This document shows, piece after piece, positions 34,784 to 44,319 of a stretch of 64,000 nt of DNA (position 1 is its first letter; each line of letters opens with the position of its first letter). This DNA comes from Candidatus Thalassarchaeaceae archaeon (lineage in GTDB: Archaea; Thermoplasmatota; Poseidoniia; Poseidoniales; Thalassarchaeaceae). Under the pieces are notes generated by a model, which saw only the letters and a list, made by a program, of their open reading frames with translations, was not told where the DNA came from and did not search any database. The position numbers and the translations under genes were made by a program. The stretch is taken from positions 154,262 through 218,261 of the forward strand of contig CALSZZ010000002.1 in assembly GCA_943841885.1 (NCBI GenBank), given 5' to 3'.

Positions 34784-35968
34784 TTAATCACTGCCTAAAC
34801 CTTCATTTCCAAAAGGATCCAATCTAGTGGCATTTGCAGCATGTTCTTTCCAATCTAGAGAGAAACTATCTTGATTGGGATCCCATTCATCCCATGTAAC
34901 AACTTCTTCTAGATTTCGAAGATACTTAGTAGGAACTATGCCCGGAACAATAAATGCCTTTTGCCGATGTAAGGGGTATGGATTTCTCAATTCTACCCCC
35001 AAAACTCCTAACACTGCTCTCGTTACATACCAAGTTGCTTGTGAATTCCAGCCGTGTGCTATTTTAATTACAATCCCGAGACCTTTGGGCCAATCTGGGT
35101 GAATTATGGATAGTCCAAGTAAGCCATCAGCACCTTCTTTAGCAATCAAAGTACCATTTCCGGCTTTAATACATGTCGAATCTAGTCTATTGAAACCTCC
35201 AATTAAATCTGGATGTCTATTCATTGATTCCCATATCCAATCATCGTCCCTTTCCGAAGCCAATCCTGCAAACATTATTGCTAATTCATCAACGGTATTT
35301 GAGACGGTTGGTAATCCACAACCATCTTTCGCGACCCTAACTGGTTCCCAGTTTGGTTTATTCATCAATCTCCTTAAGACATTTAGGAATTCGGGAAACC
35401 AATCTGAACTTGGTAATGTATATCCTGCCCTACTCATTCCCATCTTACGCATCCCCCTCAGCATAGCAGCATGTTCTCCAGAACAAGTATGAAACCATCT
35501 TCTCGGTCTTCTAACTTGCCTGCCGAATTGTATCAAGGGGACGTCCAAAGGGCATTGCATCAGTCCCCATTCTGACTCGGTAAGTAGAGACTGAGCAGCA
35601 GCAACGTGTTCCGTATCTCCATTATGCGACGAACATGCTATTGCTTTCTGTTCCCAAGTTATATTTTCATCTTCCAGAGCTTTAACAAAAGTTTTCATCA
35701 TTAATGGCTTCATCATAGATCTGCCATAGACTAGTACATTCCCGCCAAATGAATGTATTATTTCATCACCGTGAGCCCAAGCGATAGCCCCATGAATAGT
35801 ATTTTCTGAAACATCCATTCTTCGAAAGTCTACTAATGGTTCCCACTCTACATCTCTACCGGTAGCAATCCCTGAGAACTTTTCCCCAAGGGGTGTAGTT
35901 GGGTATATCTCAGATCCCGGCCTACCAGGGGAAACACTAGATGGTCTGTGATTAAATTCGTCTGCCAT
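34784..35968 (-). CDS. L-asparaginase II family amidohydrolase (Rhizobium etli type)
   Basis: Matches the COG4448 asparaginase family, unrelated to the E. coli enzymes: CSSHNGDTEHVAAAQSLL, HTCSGEHAAMLRGMRKMG, KDGCGLPTVSNTVDELA and KAGNGTLIAKEGADGLLGL. The family uses a Ser (here SSHNGD) and a Cys/Lys metal site. The Lys in the usual CSGKHAGML is Glu here (CSGEHAAML), so activity or substrate may differ. It sits between the luciferase-like and aldehyde dehydrogenase genes with spacings of 0-1 bp, so it may deaminate an amide intermediate of that pathway instead of asparagine. Confidence 0.78.
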   Translation of the reverse strand: MADEFNHRPSSVSPGRPGSEIYPTTPLGEKFSGIATGRDVEWEPLVDFRRMDVSENTIHGAIAWAHGDEIIHSFGGNVLVYGRSMMKPLMMKTFVKALEDENITWEQKAIACSSHNGDTEHVAAAQSLLTESEWGLMQCPLDVPLIQFGRQVRRPRRWFHTCSGEHAAMLRGMRKMGMSRAGYTLPSSDWFPEFLNVLRRLMNKPNWEPVRVAKDGCGLPTVSNTVDELAIMFAGLASERDDDWIWESMNRHPDLIGGFNRLDSTCIKAGNGTLIAKEGADGLLGLSIIHPDWPKGLGIVIKIAHGWNSQATWYVTRAVLGVLGVELRNPYPLHRQKAFIVPGIVPTKYLRNLEEVVTWDEWDPNQDSFSLDWKEHAANATRLDPFGNEGLGSD

Positions 35969-37210
35969 TCATTTCCCCTCATTTATTATCGGTACAACTT
36001 TTTTCATAAAAGCATCCATATTCCTTTTTACTCGTTCATTATCATGATTAAAGAAGTCAAACCAACACATCAATCTATCATCTTTATCGAATCTATCTAT
36101 TATTTGCTCTGCAACTTGTTCAACATTACCAATGACTGCATTATCTGTTGCTCTTTCAAGTTTATTTGGATCTATAGTTCCTTCAAGTGCATTCCAATAT
36201 ATTGATAAAGCATTTTTTGCTTCTTCTTTCGCTGTAAAACTCCTTTCTTCAGGGGTTAAATTTTCTTCATCATTAATGAATATCATAATAGTTCTTGGCA
36301 TCATACTTCGTTTCCATAAGCCACCACTTTTGTGATAGTATTTTGAGAATCTCTGATGCGTCTCTTCGATAATGTGTGGAGGAGTTATGCTTAGATTAAA
36401 TACCTGTACAGGCCTCCATTTATTAGCTTCAATCTGTATTTTTTTATCATGACTCCCGATTACTACATTCAATAACTCACGTCTCCAATTCTGTGGAATA
36501 GTTTTAATCTGTTCAAATTCATATCTTCTAGGTATTTCTATTACATCAGGAAGAATGTCTAATTGGTTGATTTCTTTAGCCTTTGATTGAATATTTTTCC
36601 AATCTTGATCGGTATAAAAATTTTCTCTAGTTAGATTTGTTTTTCTAATATCACTACTTGATATAACCTCTCCATTTAATAATCTTAGAAATATTTCGCT
36701 AGCTTCAGCAAATATCTGACCCCTCAATGCAGGCCAAGCCAATTCTTCTATTTCATTCCGAGGAACTATGCCATAAGGCCTAGCCATAAATTCAAATCTT
36801 CCTGCCGAATATCCAATATGCAAACGTCTTTTCTCGTTTGAATTTATTCCATGTAATGTCAAAAAAGATCCAATCCTTTCAGCATGGGCAATTGGCCCTC
36901 CACTCGCAAGTATACTCATTACTGCACTTCCAACTTCCATTCTTTTAGTTCTTGAAAACATCTCACGAGCAACTTGGACAAAATCAGTACATAGGCCAAC
37001 TTCTCCTGGATAGTGTGGTACTACTGGTTTTTTATTCATTTTTTGGACCTTAGTAGAAAGATGTGCCTGAGCAACCCAGCCTACTCCAAAACCTAATTCA
37101 TCAGCCACCTCTACTTGGTCAAAAAAATTCTCAAACATTTCTTTCTCTGTAGGAATATACTCTGATGCATCTGGAGTTTGGGAGATTGAAAAAAATATAT
37201 CAAATTCCAT
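35969..37210 (-). CDS. Luciferase-like flavin-dependent oxidoreductase (LLM class)
   Basis: A TIM-barrel flavin monooxygenase or reductase relative: MEFDIFFSISQTPDASEY, EVADELGFGVGWVAQAHLST, AERIGSFLTLHGINSNEKRRLHIGYSAGRFEF, and the C-terminal VIGNVEQVAEQIIDRFDKDDRLMCWFDF. Members oxidise diverse organics using FMNH2 or F420. I place the start at ATG 37210, with GAGTGAT about 6 nt upstream. The track uses the TTG at 37222, which overlaps the SDR stop. Member of the five-gene operon. Confidence 0.8.
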   Translation of the reverse strand: MEFDIFFSISQTPDASEYIPTEKEMFENFFDQVEVADELGFGVGWVAQAHLSTKVQKMNKKPVVPHYPGEVGLCTDFVQVAREMFSRTKRMEVGSAVMSILASGGPIAHAERIGSFLTLHGINSNEKRRLHIGYSAGRFEFMARPYGIVPRNEIEELAWPALRGQIFAEASEIFLRLLNGEVISSSDIRKTNLTRENFYTDQDWKNIQSKAKEINQLDILPDVIEIPRRYEFEQIKTIPQNWRRELLNVVIGSHDKKIQIEANKWRPVQVFNLSITPPHIIEETHQRFSKYYHKSGGLWKRSMMPRTIMIFINDEENLTPEERSFTAKEEAKNALSIYWNALEGTIDPNKLERATDNAVIGNVEQVAEQIIDRFDKDDRLMCWFDFFNHDNERVKRNMDAFMKKVVPIINEGK

Positions 37211-37218
37211 ATTATCAC

Positions 37219-38028
37219 TCAAATTGAACGCATTCTTCCGCCATCAACTGCTAAACTTATTCCTCTTATCGCACCACTACTCGGTAAACTTAGCCAAGTA
37301 ATCGCATTAGCCGTTTCTAATGGATTAATTAATCTTTGAATTGGGACACTATTCATCCAATCTTCTTGGACTGAATGAACTGATTTCCCTGTCTTTTCTG
37401 AAATTGATTTCGAAAGGGATGATAATCTATCAGTATCTGTAAATCCAGGTAGTATGTTATTTATTGTAATACAAGGATCAAGTTCTCTACTAAGAGATTT
37501 AGACCATGATCCCATTGCCCCTCTTAGTGTATTGGAAAGGCCAATATTATCTATTGGTTCTCTGACGGATGTGGAGATAATATTTATTATCCTGCCCATT
37601 CCACTTCTTTTCATTCCAGGGATTAATAATTTAGTTATCATATGCGAAGCAAATAAATGTCGTTTAAAAGGCCCTTGAAAGTCATTTACAGTATTTTCAA
37701 TTAATGGGCCCCCTGGAGGACCTCCTGAATTATTAATCAAAATTTGAATATCTCCAACTTGGCTAATTAATTTTGTAATATTATTTTCAATTAAATCCAT
37801 TTCTTCTAAATCCATGACTAGAGATGTATGGCCATTACCATATAGACTAGAAATAACATCTTCCAATTCATCTTTACTTCTGGCACAAAGTACAACTTTG
37901 GCCCCTGCTCTAGATAACATCTGAGCAGTGGCCTTGCCTATACCTTTAGACGCACCACATACCAGAGCGGTATATCCTTCTAATATTCCTTCTGCAAACG
38001 AAAAATTTTCTTTCAATAATTCTTCCAT
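37219..38028 (-). CDS. Short-chain dehydrogenase/reductase with atypical active site
   Basis: A Rossmann NAD(P)-dependent oxidoreductase, 269 residues. The cofactor loop is GASKGIGKA and NNSGG replaces NNAG. The catalytic Ser is in IISTSVREP, but where the classical YxxxK should follow, the sequence is GLSNTLRGAMGSWSKSL, with Asn/Arg in place of Tyr/Lys. A subgroup of SDRs with LSNxxR is known from sequence. It may use a different proton relay or have lost redox activity. The start follows the formyltransferase stop by 9 bp. Confidence 0.85.
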   Translation of the reverse strand: MEELLKENFSFAEGILEGYTALVCGASKGIGKATAQMLSRAGAKVVLCARSKDELEDVISSLYGNGHTSLVMDLEEMDLIENNITKLISQVGDIQILINNSGGPPGGPLIENTVNDFQGPFKRHLFASHMITKLLIPGMKRSGMGRIINIISTSVREPIDNIGLSNTLRGAMGSWSKSLSRELDPCITINNILPGFTDTDRLSSLSKSISEKTGKSVHSVQEDWMNSVPIQRLINPLETANAITWLSLPSSGAIRGISLAVDGGRMRSI

Positions 38029-38037
38029 ATTTTTCCC

Positions 38038-38760
38038 TCAATCTACATAATGCCCATAGGTCTCATCACTTAGTTTCTGTTTAACTATCTTTAAAATTTC
38101 TTCAGATGCATTACGGAATGTGGGATTTTCACTCTCTCCCTGGGGCCTCCTTAGTTCACTCCACCTGCCTTCATCATAAGCCATTAATGCTTCTTTCATC
38201 AAAATTCCTGCTAGAACTAATGTTTCAAAACAAAGATCTTCATAAGTCATCCCTCGTTTTACCAATACTTCTCTCCTCAATAGTAATTGGCCAGTGTCTA
38301 TTCCATTATCACAAAAATGAGTTGATGATCCAATCGGAATATCATGATATACTGACCAAGCAGGGGACGCAGAACCTCTACATTCTGGCAAGAGTCCTGG
38401 ATGAGAATTAATCACACCATCTTTTGGTAAATCAAGAATTTCTCCTCTAATTATTCTTGTACCTCCAAAGACGATTAAATCTAATTCTGATTCTTTTATT
38501 AAAGGCATTACCTGCTGAGAATTATGAATCGCTACGGATTCAATTTTTATTCCCAATCCTTTTACTTGTTCTTGAATTGAAGGAGCAATAGGATTCCCCT
38601 CGATTCTTTTCAAAAACTTCTCCCTTTCTTCATTGGCTATTTCAGAGTCTTCTTCTATAATAATCGAAGGGATAAAACCCTCTGAAAGTATTTGCCTTAA
38701 CATTTCTCGACCATATGGATGTTCTTTTAGTAATAAGAATGCAAACTTCGGCTTGGCCAT
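38038..38760 (-). CDS. Formyltransferase-fold protein (Fmt/PurN-like)
   Basis: A 240-residue protein with the catalytic formyltransferase motif NSHPGLLPECRGSASP (HPSLLPxYRG in relatives) and the Asp loop THFCDNGIDTGQLLLR. The ILDLPKDGVINSHPG pattern matches the N-terminal domain of methionyl-tRNA formyltransferase and of sugar or amino-formyltransferases. No tRNA-binding C-terminal domain is visible, so initiator-tRNA formylation, which archaea lack, is unlikely. It heads the five-gene operon, suggesting transfer of a one-carbon group to an amine in that pathway. ATG 38760 diverges from nothing nearby; aspS lies upstream on the same strand. Confidence 0.78.
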   Translation of the reverse strand: MAKPKFAFLLLKEHPYGREMLRQILSEGFIPSIIIEEDSEIANEEREKFLKRIEGNPIAPSIQEQVKGLGIKIESVAIHNSQQVMPLIKESELDLIVFGGTRIIRGEILDLPKDGVINSHPGLLPECRGSASPAWSVYHDIPIGSSTHFCDNGIDTGQLLLRREVLVKRGMTYEDLCFETLVLAGILMKEALMAYDEGRWSELRRPQGESENPTFRNASEEILKIVKQKLSDETYGHYVD

Positions 38761-38816
38761 AATAACGTCTCTCGGAGAGGATTCTCATACCCGTTCTTTT
38801 CGGTCATAAAATAAAA

Positions 38817-40223
38817 TTATGGCGTTACCCGACTTCTATCTCTTGGGAAGAGAACAACTTCTCTCACATTTCCTGCTCCAGTCAAAACCATTAGAAGTCT
38901 TGCAACTCCTAATCCCCAACCTGCATGAGGTGGTGCACCGTATCTGAAACCATCAGTGTAAAAACTAAAATCATCAGGATTTAATCCCATATTTTTTAGA
39001 TTTTGTTCTAAGACTTCTACCCGATGTTCTCTCTGTCCTCCAGATGTCATCTCATCTCTTCCGTAATTAAGATCGAATCCACGGCTTAATTGGCCTCCAG
39101 TGGAGCCTTTTTCATCTTCCTTGTGATGTATGTAGAATGGTTTCATTGACATTGGCCATCTTGGTAAAAAATGAAATCCAGGATATTCAGCAGCAATAAT
39201 ATCACAGTGATTACTTTCTATATCGTCACCCCATTCTATTTCACCACCTCCCGATTTTACAATTTTTATTGCATCACAATATGATATACGGGGAAATGGT
39301 AGACTGGGGATATTTACAATAATTTCTTCATGGCCTTGACTGACTCTATATTCATTAATAATATCTATAAGCAGTTGATCTTTTTTAGCTACACAACTCC
39401 ATATGTGATGTATCATTCTTTCTTGCACTCCCATTACATCTTCATCGTCCATCCATGCACCTTCTATGTCGAAAGAAATAAATTCATTTAGATGGCGATA
39501 AGTATCATGTTTTTCTGCCCTAAATGCTGGACCAATTTCAAAAACTCTCTCCAAACCCCCTAGAACTGCCAATTGCTTGTATAGTTGTGGAGATTGACTT
39601 AGGAATGCTGGAGTATCAAAATACATCATTGGGAAAAGATTTGTTCCGCCTTCTGACGCACTTGCAATAATTTTCGGACTATTCATCTCCATAAATCCCT
39701 CTCCAATCAAATGTTCCCTTCCATATTCTAGGACTTTACTACGAAGTTGAAACATTGCGTTTACATGAGATCTTCTTAAATCTAGATGCCTATTATCTAA
39801 TCTGACATCTAGTCCTACATGAACATCATCTGTCACTCCTACGGGCAATGGTGCGGCAGCATTTGCTAAAATAGACCCATAATTAACGTTTATTTCATAT
39901 TCGGGAGGGGGAGGGACTCCGTCATCGGTTTTAGGAGGTCTTTTTTGAGCAACCATTCCCTTCACTTGAATTGTAGATTCACGAGTTGAATTTTGAATAG
40001 AATTGAATATTTCTTCATCCATATTATCCTTTTTAAGAAAAGCCTGAATATTTCCAGTTCCATCCCTCAACATCAGGAAGCAAATTGCGCCCCTGCCTCT
40101 TATTGTTTCAGCGTATCCTGCTATTATGACTTCTTTTCCTAATAATTCAGAACCATTTTCGACGATTTGACCAATAGTATGCGTCCTGTATGCAGTTGAC
40201 TTCCACTGACTACTGTCTCTCAT
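38817..40223 (-). CDS. aspS: Aspartyl-tRNA synthetase, archaeal type (probably non-discriminating)
   Basis: Charges tRNA-Asp. It has the N-terminal OB-fold anticodon domain (VIIAGYAETIRGRGAICFLMLRDGTGNIQAFLKK), motif 2 FEIGPAFRAEKHDTYRHLNEF and motif 3 GWGLGVARLLMVLTGAGNVREVVLFPRDRSRVTP. At 468 residues it is the short archaeal/eukaryotic form without the bacterial insertion. Many archaea with this type also charge tRNA-Asn and amidate it; whether that holds here depends on AsnRS or GatCAB elsewhere. It ends 56 bp before the formyltransferase gene. Confidence 0.95.
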   Translation of the reverse strand: MRDSSQWKSTAYRTHTIGQIVENGSELLGKEVIIAGYAETIRGRGAICFLMLRDGTGNIQAFLKKDNMDEEIFNSIQNSTRESTIQVKGMVAQKRPPKTDDGVPPPPEYEINVNYGSILANAAAPLPVGVTDDVHVGLDVRLDNRHLDLRRSHVNAMFQLRSKVLEYGREHLIGEGFMEMNSPKIIASASEGGTNLFPMMYFDTPAFLSQSPQLYKQLAVLGGLERVFEIGPAFRAEKHDTYRHLNEFISFDIEGAWMDDEDVMGVQERMIHHIWSCVAKKDQLLIDIINEYRVSQGHEEIIVNIPSLPFPRISYCDAIKIVKSGGGEIEWGDDIESNHCDIIAAEYPGFHFLPRWPMSMKPFYIHHKEDEKGSTGGQLSRGFDLNYGRDEMTSGGQREHRVEVLEQNLKNMGLNPDDFSFYTDGFRYGAPPHAGWGLGVARLLMVLTGAGNVREVVLFPRDRSRVTP

Positions 40224-40282
40224 ACTAGCCCCGAGTAACAGTACAGTTATGAAAGATATTACAAAGAATAACCCACGCAGAC

Positions 40283-41098
40283 TTATTCTTCTTCATCATT
40301 TAGAGAAATTTTGGCACCAATGATGAGGAATGCAGTATGTCCCATGGGTGTATTGCCAGGTCTAACTCCGCCTTTACTAGCTTTTACCCATTTTCTCTCG
40401 ATCATCTCACCTGCCCATTCGATAACAATGCCACACCTTTCCATTGCCTCCCATGATTTTTCGAGTTGTATTGTAGTTGGACAATAGCAGGCCAATTTTC
40501 CACCAGGTCTTAGAAATACCTCAATAATTGGTACAATTTCCCATGGTTCTGCAATATCTATTATCACAGCATCTAATTTATCACAAATATTCTGAATGGC
40601 ATGGCCCGAGTCTCTAAAATCTGCTTCTAGAAGATGCCAATCAGGAAACTCAGGTAGTATTTGTTCCAAACGTTCCATATTTATTCTACCTACAACTGCA
40701 TGTTCTGGCCTTGATTCAACAGAAATCAAAGTCCCCTTTGCGCCCATAACACTTGCTAAATGCATTGCTAGGCCTGCAGACCCATGCCCTCCTTCCAAAA
40801 CTCTTGATCCATTGCCTATTCCCATCCAAGATATCAAAAAACCTGAGTCTTTTATACCAATTACCTGCGCTCTTCTAGCCATATTTCTTCTAGCCTCTGC
40901 AAGTGTTGGTTTTACTATGGTTAGAGATTTCTGGCCCACTTTTATTCTATCTCCTATTGAATATCCATCAAGTAGTTGCATGACATCAAATCTCCCTAAT
41001 CCCTTTATTTTTACTTCACCTGGAGTTTTTTGAAGTAAATATGCCCTTCCATCATCTTCTCTAAGTGCAACCCATTCTCCCGAGTCTACCGTTCCCAT
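40283..41098 (-). CDS. trmI: tRNA (adenine-N1)-methyltransferase TrmI
   Basis: Methylates N1 of adenine 57/58 in the tRNA T-loop. It has an N-terminal beta domain (WVALREDDGRAYLLQKTPGEVKIKGLGRFD), motif I VLEGGHGSAGLAMHLASVMG for SAM binding, LISVESRPEHAVVGRINMERL, and LDAVIIDIAEPWEIVP (the active-site DxxxPW motif). The C-terminal ERKWVKASKGGVRPGNTPMGHTAFLI is typical of archaeal TrmI (RP.....HT.. motif). Lies 59 bp upstream of aspS, both tRNA genes. Confidence 0.92.
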   Translation of the reverse strand: MGTVDSGEWVALREDDGRAYLLQKTPGEVKIKGLGRFDVMQLLDGYSIGDRIKVGQKSLTIVKPTLAEARRNMARRAQVIGIKDSGFLISWMGIGNGSRVLEGGHGSAGLAMHLASVMGAKGTLISVESRPEHAVVGRINMERLEQILPEFPDWHLLEADFRDSGHAIQNICDKLDAVIIDIAEPWEIVPIIEVFLRPGGKLACYCPTTIQLEKSWEAMERCGIVIEWAGEMIERKWVKASKGGVRPGNTPMGHTAFLIIGAKISLNDEEE

Positions 41099-41208
41099 GA
41101 TCTTCCGGGTTGTTTTTATGTTTCAATACCTTCTATTATTTTCAAATCAAGTTATTAATTGGAATAACTTCCTATATTGTTAAATCATGAAGCCATCTCG
41201 TCTTTATT

Positions 41209-44200
41209 GTGGTTTCCATTATTAATCATGTTTCTTTCTCAGGAATATTTATGATTTGTATGATATTTACTATGTCTACTTCTGGTATATTATTATCTGA
41301 AAAAACAGTAAAAATTGGTGATGAATTAACACAATTAGAAACGCAATTATTTGCCACCAGTCCCGGTCACAGTGTATTCGGTGAATATGTTGGTGCAGAA
41401 TGGTGTGGCCCCTGCATGAGTAGCGCATCACCTTCTTTGAGTAATCTTAAGTCTTCAAATTCTGAGGATTTCACCTTTGTTTCATTTTTTGAAGCCAATG
41501 GTAATTATCCAGATGTAACTCCACTAAATCGAATTAGTCATGTAACAGGAACTGCTTCCGGAATACCAGTCTTTTCCTTTGCGGACCGACAAAGTGGATC
41601 TTGTTTCAAAGTAGGTGCCGCTGGAGTAAATTATTATGATTCCGACTATTCTAATGGAGGTTGTATGGGTTCCGATTCTAATGATTTCAGCATGGAAATA
41701 CATACTAGTCTAAATCAGACAACTAATATGGTACTTACTTCATTAGATGTTAATTACATGGGGTCTTCTTCATCAGTAACTGTTTACGTATATGGTGCAA
41801 TTACTGAAAAAATAGGTGCAGATGCATACGATAATGGTAATATGCCACATCACAATTTTAGACAATGGCTTTTGAATCAAGATGAAGATGGTTTCACACA
41901 ACTTACAGTATCCCCGAATAACGTTCAAACTTTAACTTGGGAGACGCCACTAAGCGCTGTCAGGGCTTCATCAGGAAACTCTCAATGGGAAAATTTTTGG
42001 CCAGTTTTTGCCCTTATGGACGGCCCTCATGATACATATAATTCAGTAATTACTGCAGTAGATTTAGATATGATTCCATTGATAGATATTGGTATTTCCG
42101 ATGCCTCTGTATTGAATGAAGATGGAGGAATAGGTTTCATGACAGGTGACTTACTTGACATAAATGTCGAAATAATTAACAATGGTGCCGATTCATACTC
42201 TGATGGAGGGTATATCTCAGTTTACTTACTTGAAGGCTCAGAAGAAATATTTATTGATAGTATTGAAATAGAATCATTAGGAATCTCCGATACACAAGAT
42301 TTTAACACACAATTTGATACATCTGAAATTTCACTTAATCCTTCAGATTCATCTTCTTTCAGAATAATTTTAACTGATTTAGAGGGAGATAGAGTTTCTC
42401 ATAACAACTATCTGGATGCTTTTGCTTTTCATGATTTACCTCCTGTACCAACAAGGCCCGTATCTATAGATAAAACCGTGTTAGAAAGAGGCGAAATAAT
42501 ACAATTTGAATCCTCTGCATTAGCGAATGATATGGTTGATGATATGTCCACAATGTACCCATATCTAGAGTATTCTAAATCTTCTGATATGAACTGGCAA
42601 AACGCTTGGATTACAGATGTACAAACTGTCGGGGGCGGGCAAAGTACCGTATTTGTTCACACCTTGCATACGGATATTTATGCAGATATCGGTAGCTATA
42701 ATATTAGAATAATGTGGACAGACTCTTCTGGTCAACAAAGTGATTGGTTAGTAGTTGAAGAGATGTTTGAGTTGCATAATTCACTACCAAGAGTACTTGA
42801 TACCGATGATCCCGATTACAGAGGTATGCCCGTGGTTAAAGTAGAAATGATGGAACTAGTGTCATTGAATGATTGGCCTCTTGTTGCTGATTCTGAATCT
42901 AATCTATCTGATTTATCAATAGAAAGTACCGATTCAGAATTCTATGGTTGGGATCCAGCATCACTAGAAATATCTGTAAAGTTTGATAGAGTAGTTTGGG
43001 ATAACGGCAACCCTATTCCTCAGGGCATATATGTTTCAATTTCAGATGGAGAAGACACCAATACTGGTATGTTGATGTTCAATGTCGTTGAGAATGGTGC
43101 CCCACGTTGGTCTCCAATATCATCTCAGTCAATAAATGAAGGAGGCTCTATGAGTATGGGCTTATCTGGGTACTTATCAGATACTGATTCAAATGGTACC
43201 TTTGTCTCACCATCCAATCTAATTATTTCTATTTTATCCAATTCTAATGAGGAGTTAGTGGACGCCTCAGTTACAGGGCAGTCAATTACTATTTCAACTC
43301 GCGATTATGACTCTTTTGGCGTCGCTGAAATAATCATTCGAGCATCCGATGGTAGCCAATTTTCTGATACTAGCATCTCTTTTCACGTTCTAAATCTAAA
43401 TGATCCGCCAACTGTAGACGTCTCGCAATTTAGTCATAGTGAAATTAAATTAAACGAATTAACAGTATTTGACATTTCTGAATTTTTATTAGATGTCGAT
43501 GATCCAACTGAAGAAATTTGGACTTCTGTTAGTAGCAATCCTGTAGGTGCTGTAACACTCGATCCAATATCTCATCATTTATCTATTTTTTATGAGGAAC
43601 CGGGGACTAAAACTATCACTATATCCGTAACAGACAGACATGGAGCATCAACTTCTAATTCATTTTATATTTCTGTAATGTCAAACAAAATCCTTACCTG
43701 GGATGATGATTATAATGAAGGTGATTTATCGGTTTCATTTGATTCAATTGGTTATGGTTCAGAACCTGTATTTGAAGTCAAAAATATTGGAGATATACAA
43801 CTTTCCGCAATCAAGATTACTTGGAACATATGCAATGGAGTTACAGGGATATGTCATTCTTATGGTACAGTAAATTATTTGGGCCCTTTTTCCGTTATTC
43901 CTCAAAGTGGAAGTGGTTTGGTAAATGGCGATTATATAACTTTGGATGTTGATGCTGTAGATTCAGAAGGATGGGTCAGAGAAACCTCAGAGAAAGCTAA
44001 ATTTTATGCAAAGGAAGACTCAAATTACTCCTCGGAAATTATTGACTCCGATGGAGATGGAGTGAGTGACGATTTAGATGCATTTCCATATGACTCTTCT
44101 GAAACAGAAGATATGGACGGTAATGGGATTGGTGATAATGCACAATATGAGGCAGGTCAATCTATTCTCCCTGGTTTCTCAGTATTTTTGGGAGTACTAT

Positions 44201-44247
44201 CATTGTTAGCAGCAGCATCTTTATTTCCTAAAAGAAAAATAAAATAA
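41209..44247 (+). CDS. Large surface protein: thioredoxin-fold domain, beta-sandwich repeats, TSP3-like repeat and PGF-CTERM-like anchor
   Basis: A 1012-residue exported protein. A signal peptide (to about residue 30) precedes a thioredoxin-like domain with EYVGAEWCGPCMSSASPSL (residues 60-80), possibly a disulfide oxidoreductase. Residues 290-900 look like Ig/cadherin-like beta-sandwich repeats (NDPPTVDVS, FDRVVWDNG, FHVLNLNDPP). Then come Asp-rich SDGDGVSDDLDAFPYDSSETEDMDGNGIGDNA and a C-terminal LPGFSVFLGVLSLLAAASLFPKRKIK, which resembles PGF-CTERM tails removed by archaeosortase. The start is GTG 41209; no in-frame ATG is closer to the signal peptide start. Role unknown; perhaps protein folding or S-layer remodelling. 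Confidence 0.75.
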   Translation: MVSIINHVSFSGIFMICMIFTMSTSGILLSEKTVKIGDELTQLETQLFATSPGHSVFGEYVGAEWCGPCMSSASPSLSNLKSSNSEDFTFVSFFEANGNYPDVTPLNRISHVTGTASGIPVFSFADRQSGSCFKVGAAGVNYYDSDYSNGGCMGSDSNDFSMEIHTSLNQTTNMVLTSLDVNYMGSSSSVTVYVYGAITEKIGADAYDNGNMPHHNFRQWLLNQDEDGFTQLTVSPNNVQTLTWETPLSAVRASSGNSQWENFWPVFALMDGPHDTYNSVITAVDLDMIPLIDIGISDASVLNEDGGIGFMTGDLLDINVEIINNGADSYSDGGYISVYLLEGSEEIFIDSIEIESLGISDTQDFNTQFDTSEISLNPSDSSSFRIILTDLEGDRVSHNNYLDAFAFHDLPPVPTRPVSIDKTVLERGEIIQFESSALANDMVDDMSTMYPYLEYSKSSDMNWQNAWITDVQTVGGGQSTVFVHTLHTDIYADIGSYNIRIMWTDSSGQQSDWLVVEEMFELHNSLPRVLDTDDPDYRGMPVVKVEMMELVSLNDWPLVADSESNLSDLSIESTDSEFYGWDPASLEISVKFDRVVWDNGNPIPQGIYVSISDGEDTNTGMLMFNVVENGAPRWSPISSQSINEGGSMSMGLSGYLSDTDSNGTFVSPSNLIISILSNSNEELVDASVTGQSITISTRDYDSFGVAEIIIRASDGSQFSDTSISFHVLNLNDPPTVDVSQFSHSEIKLNELTVFDISEFLLDVDDPTEEIWTSVSSNPVGAVTLDPISHHLSIFYEEPGTKTITISVTDRHGASTSNSFYISVMSNKILTWDDDYNEGDLSVSFDSIGYGSEPVFEVKNIGDIQLSAIKITWNICNGVTGICHSYGTVNYLGPFSVIPQSGSGLVNGDYITLDVDAVDSEGWVRETSEKAKFYAKEDSNYSSEIIDSDGDGVSDDLDAFPYDSSETEDMDGNGIGDNAQYEAGQSILPGFSVFLGVLSLLAAASLFPKRKIK

Positions 44248-44259
44248 CTTAGTAAATAT

Positions 44260-44280
44260 AATAATATTTTATTATTTTTT
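44260..44280 (+). terminator. Terminator after the surface protein gene
   Basis: AATAAT-ATTTT-ATTATT, a 6-bp AT hairpin, is followed directly by four T. It lies 13 nt after the stop at 44247. Confidence 0.45.
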
Positions 44281-44319
44281 CATAAAATTCAATTTTCTAG
44301 ATGCCTACTCTAGTGACAC

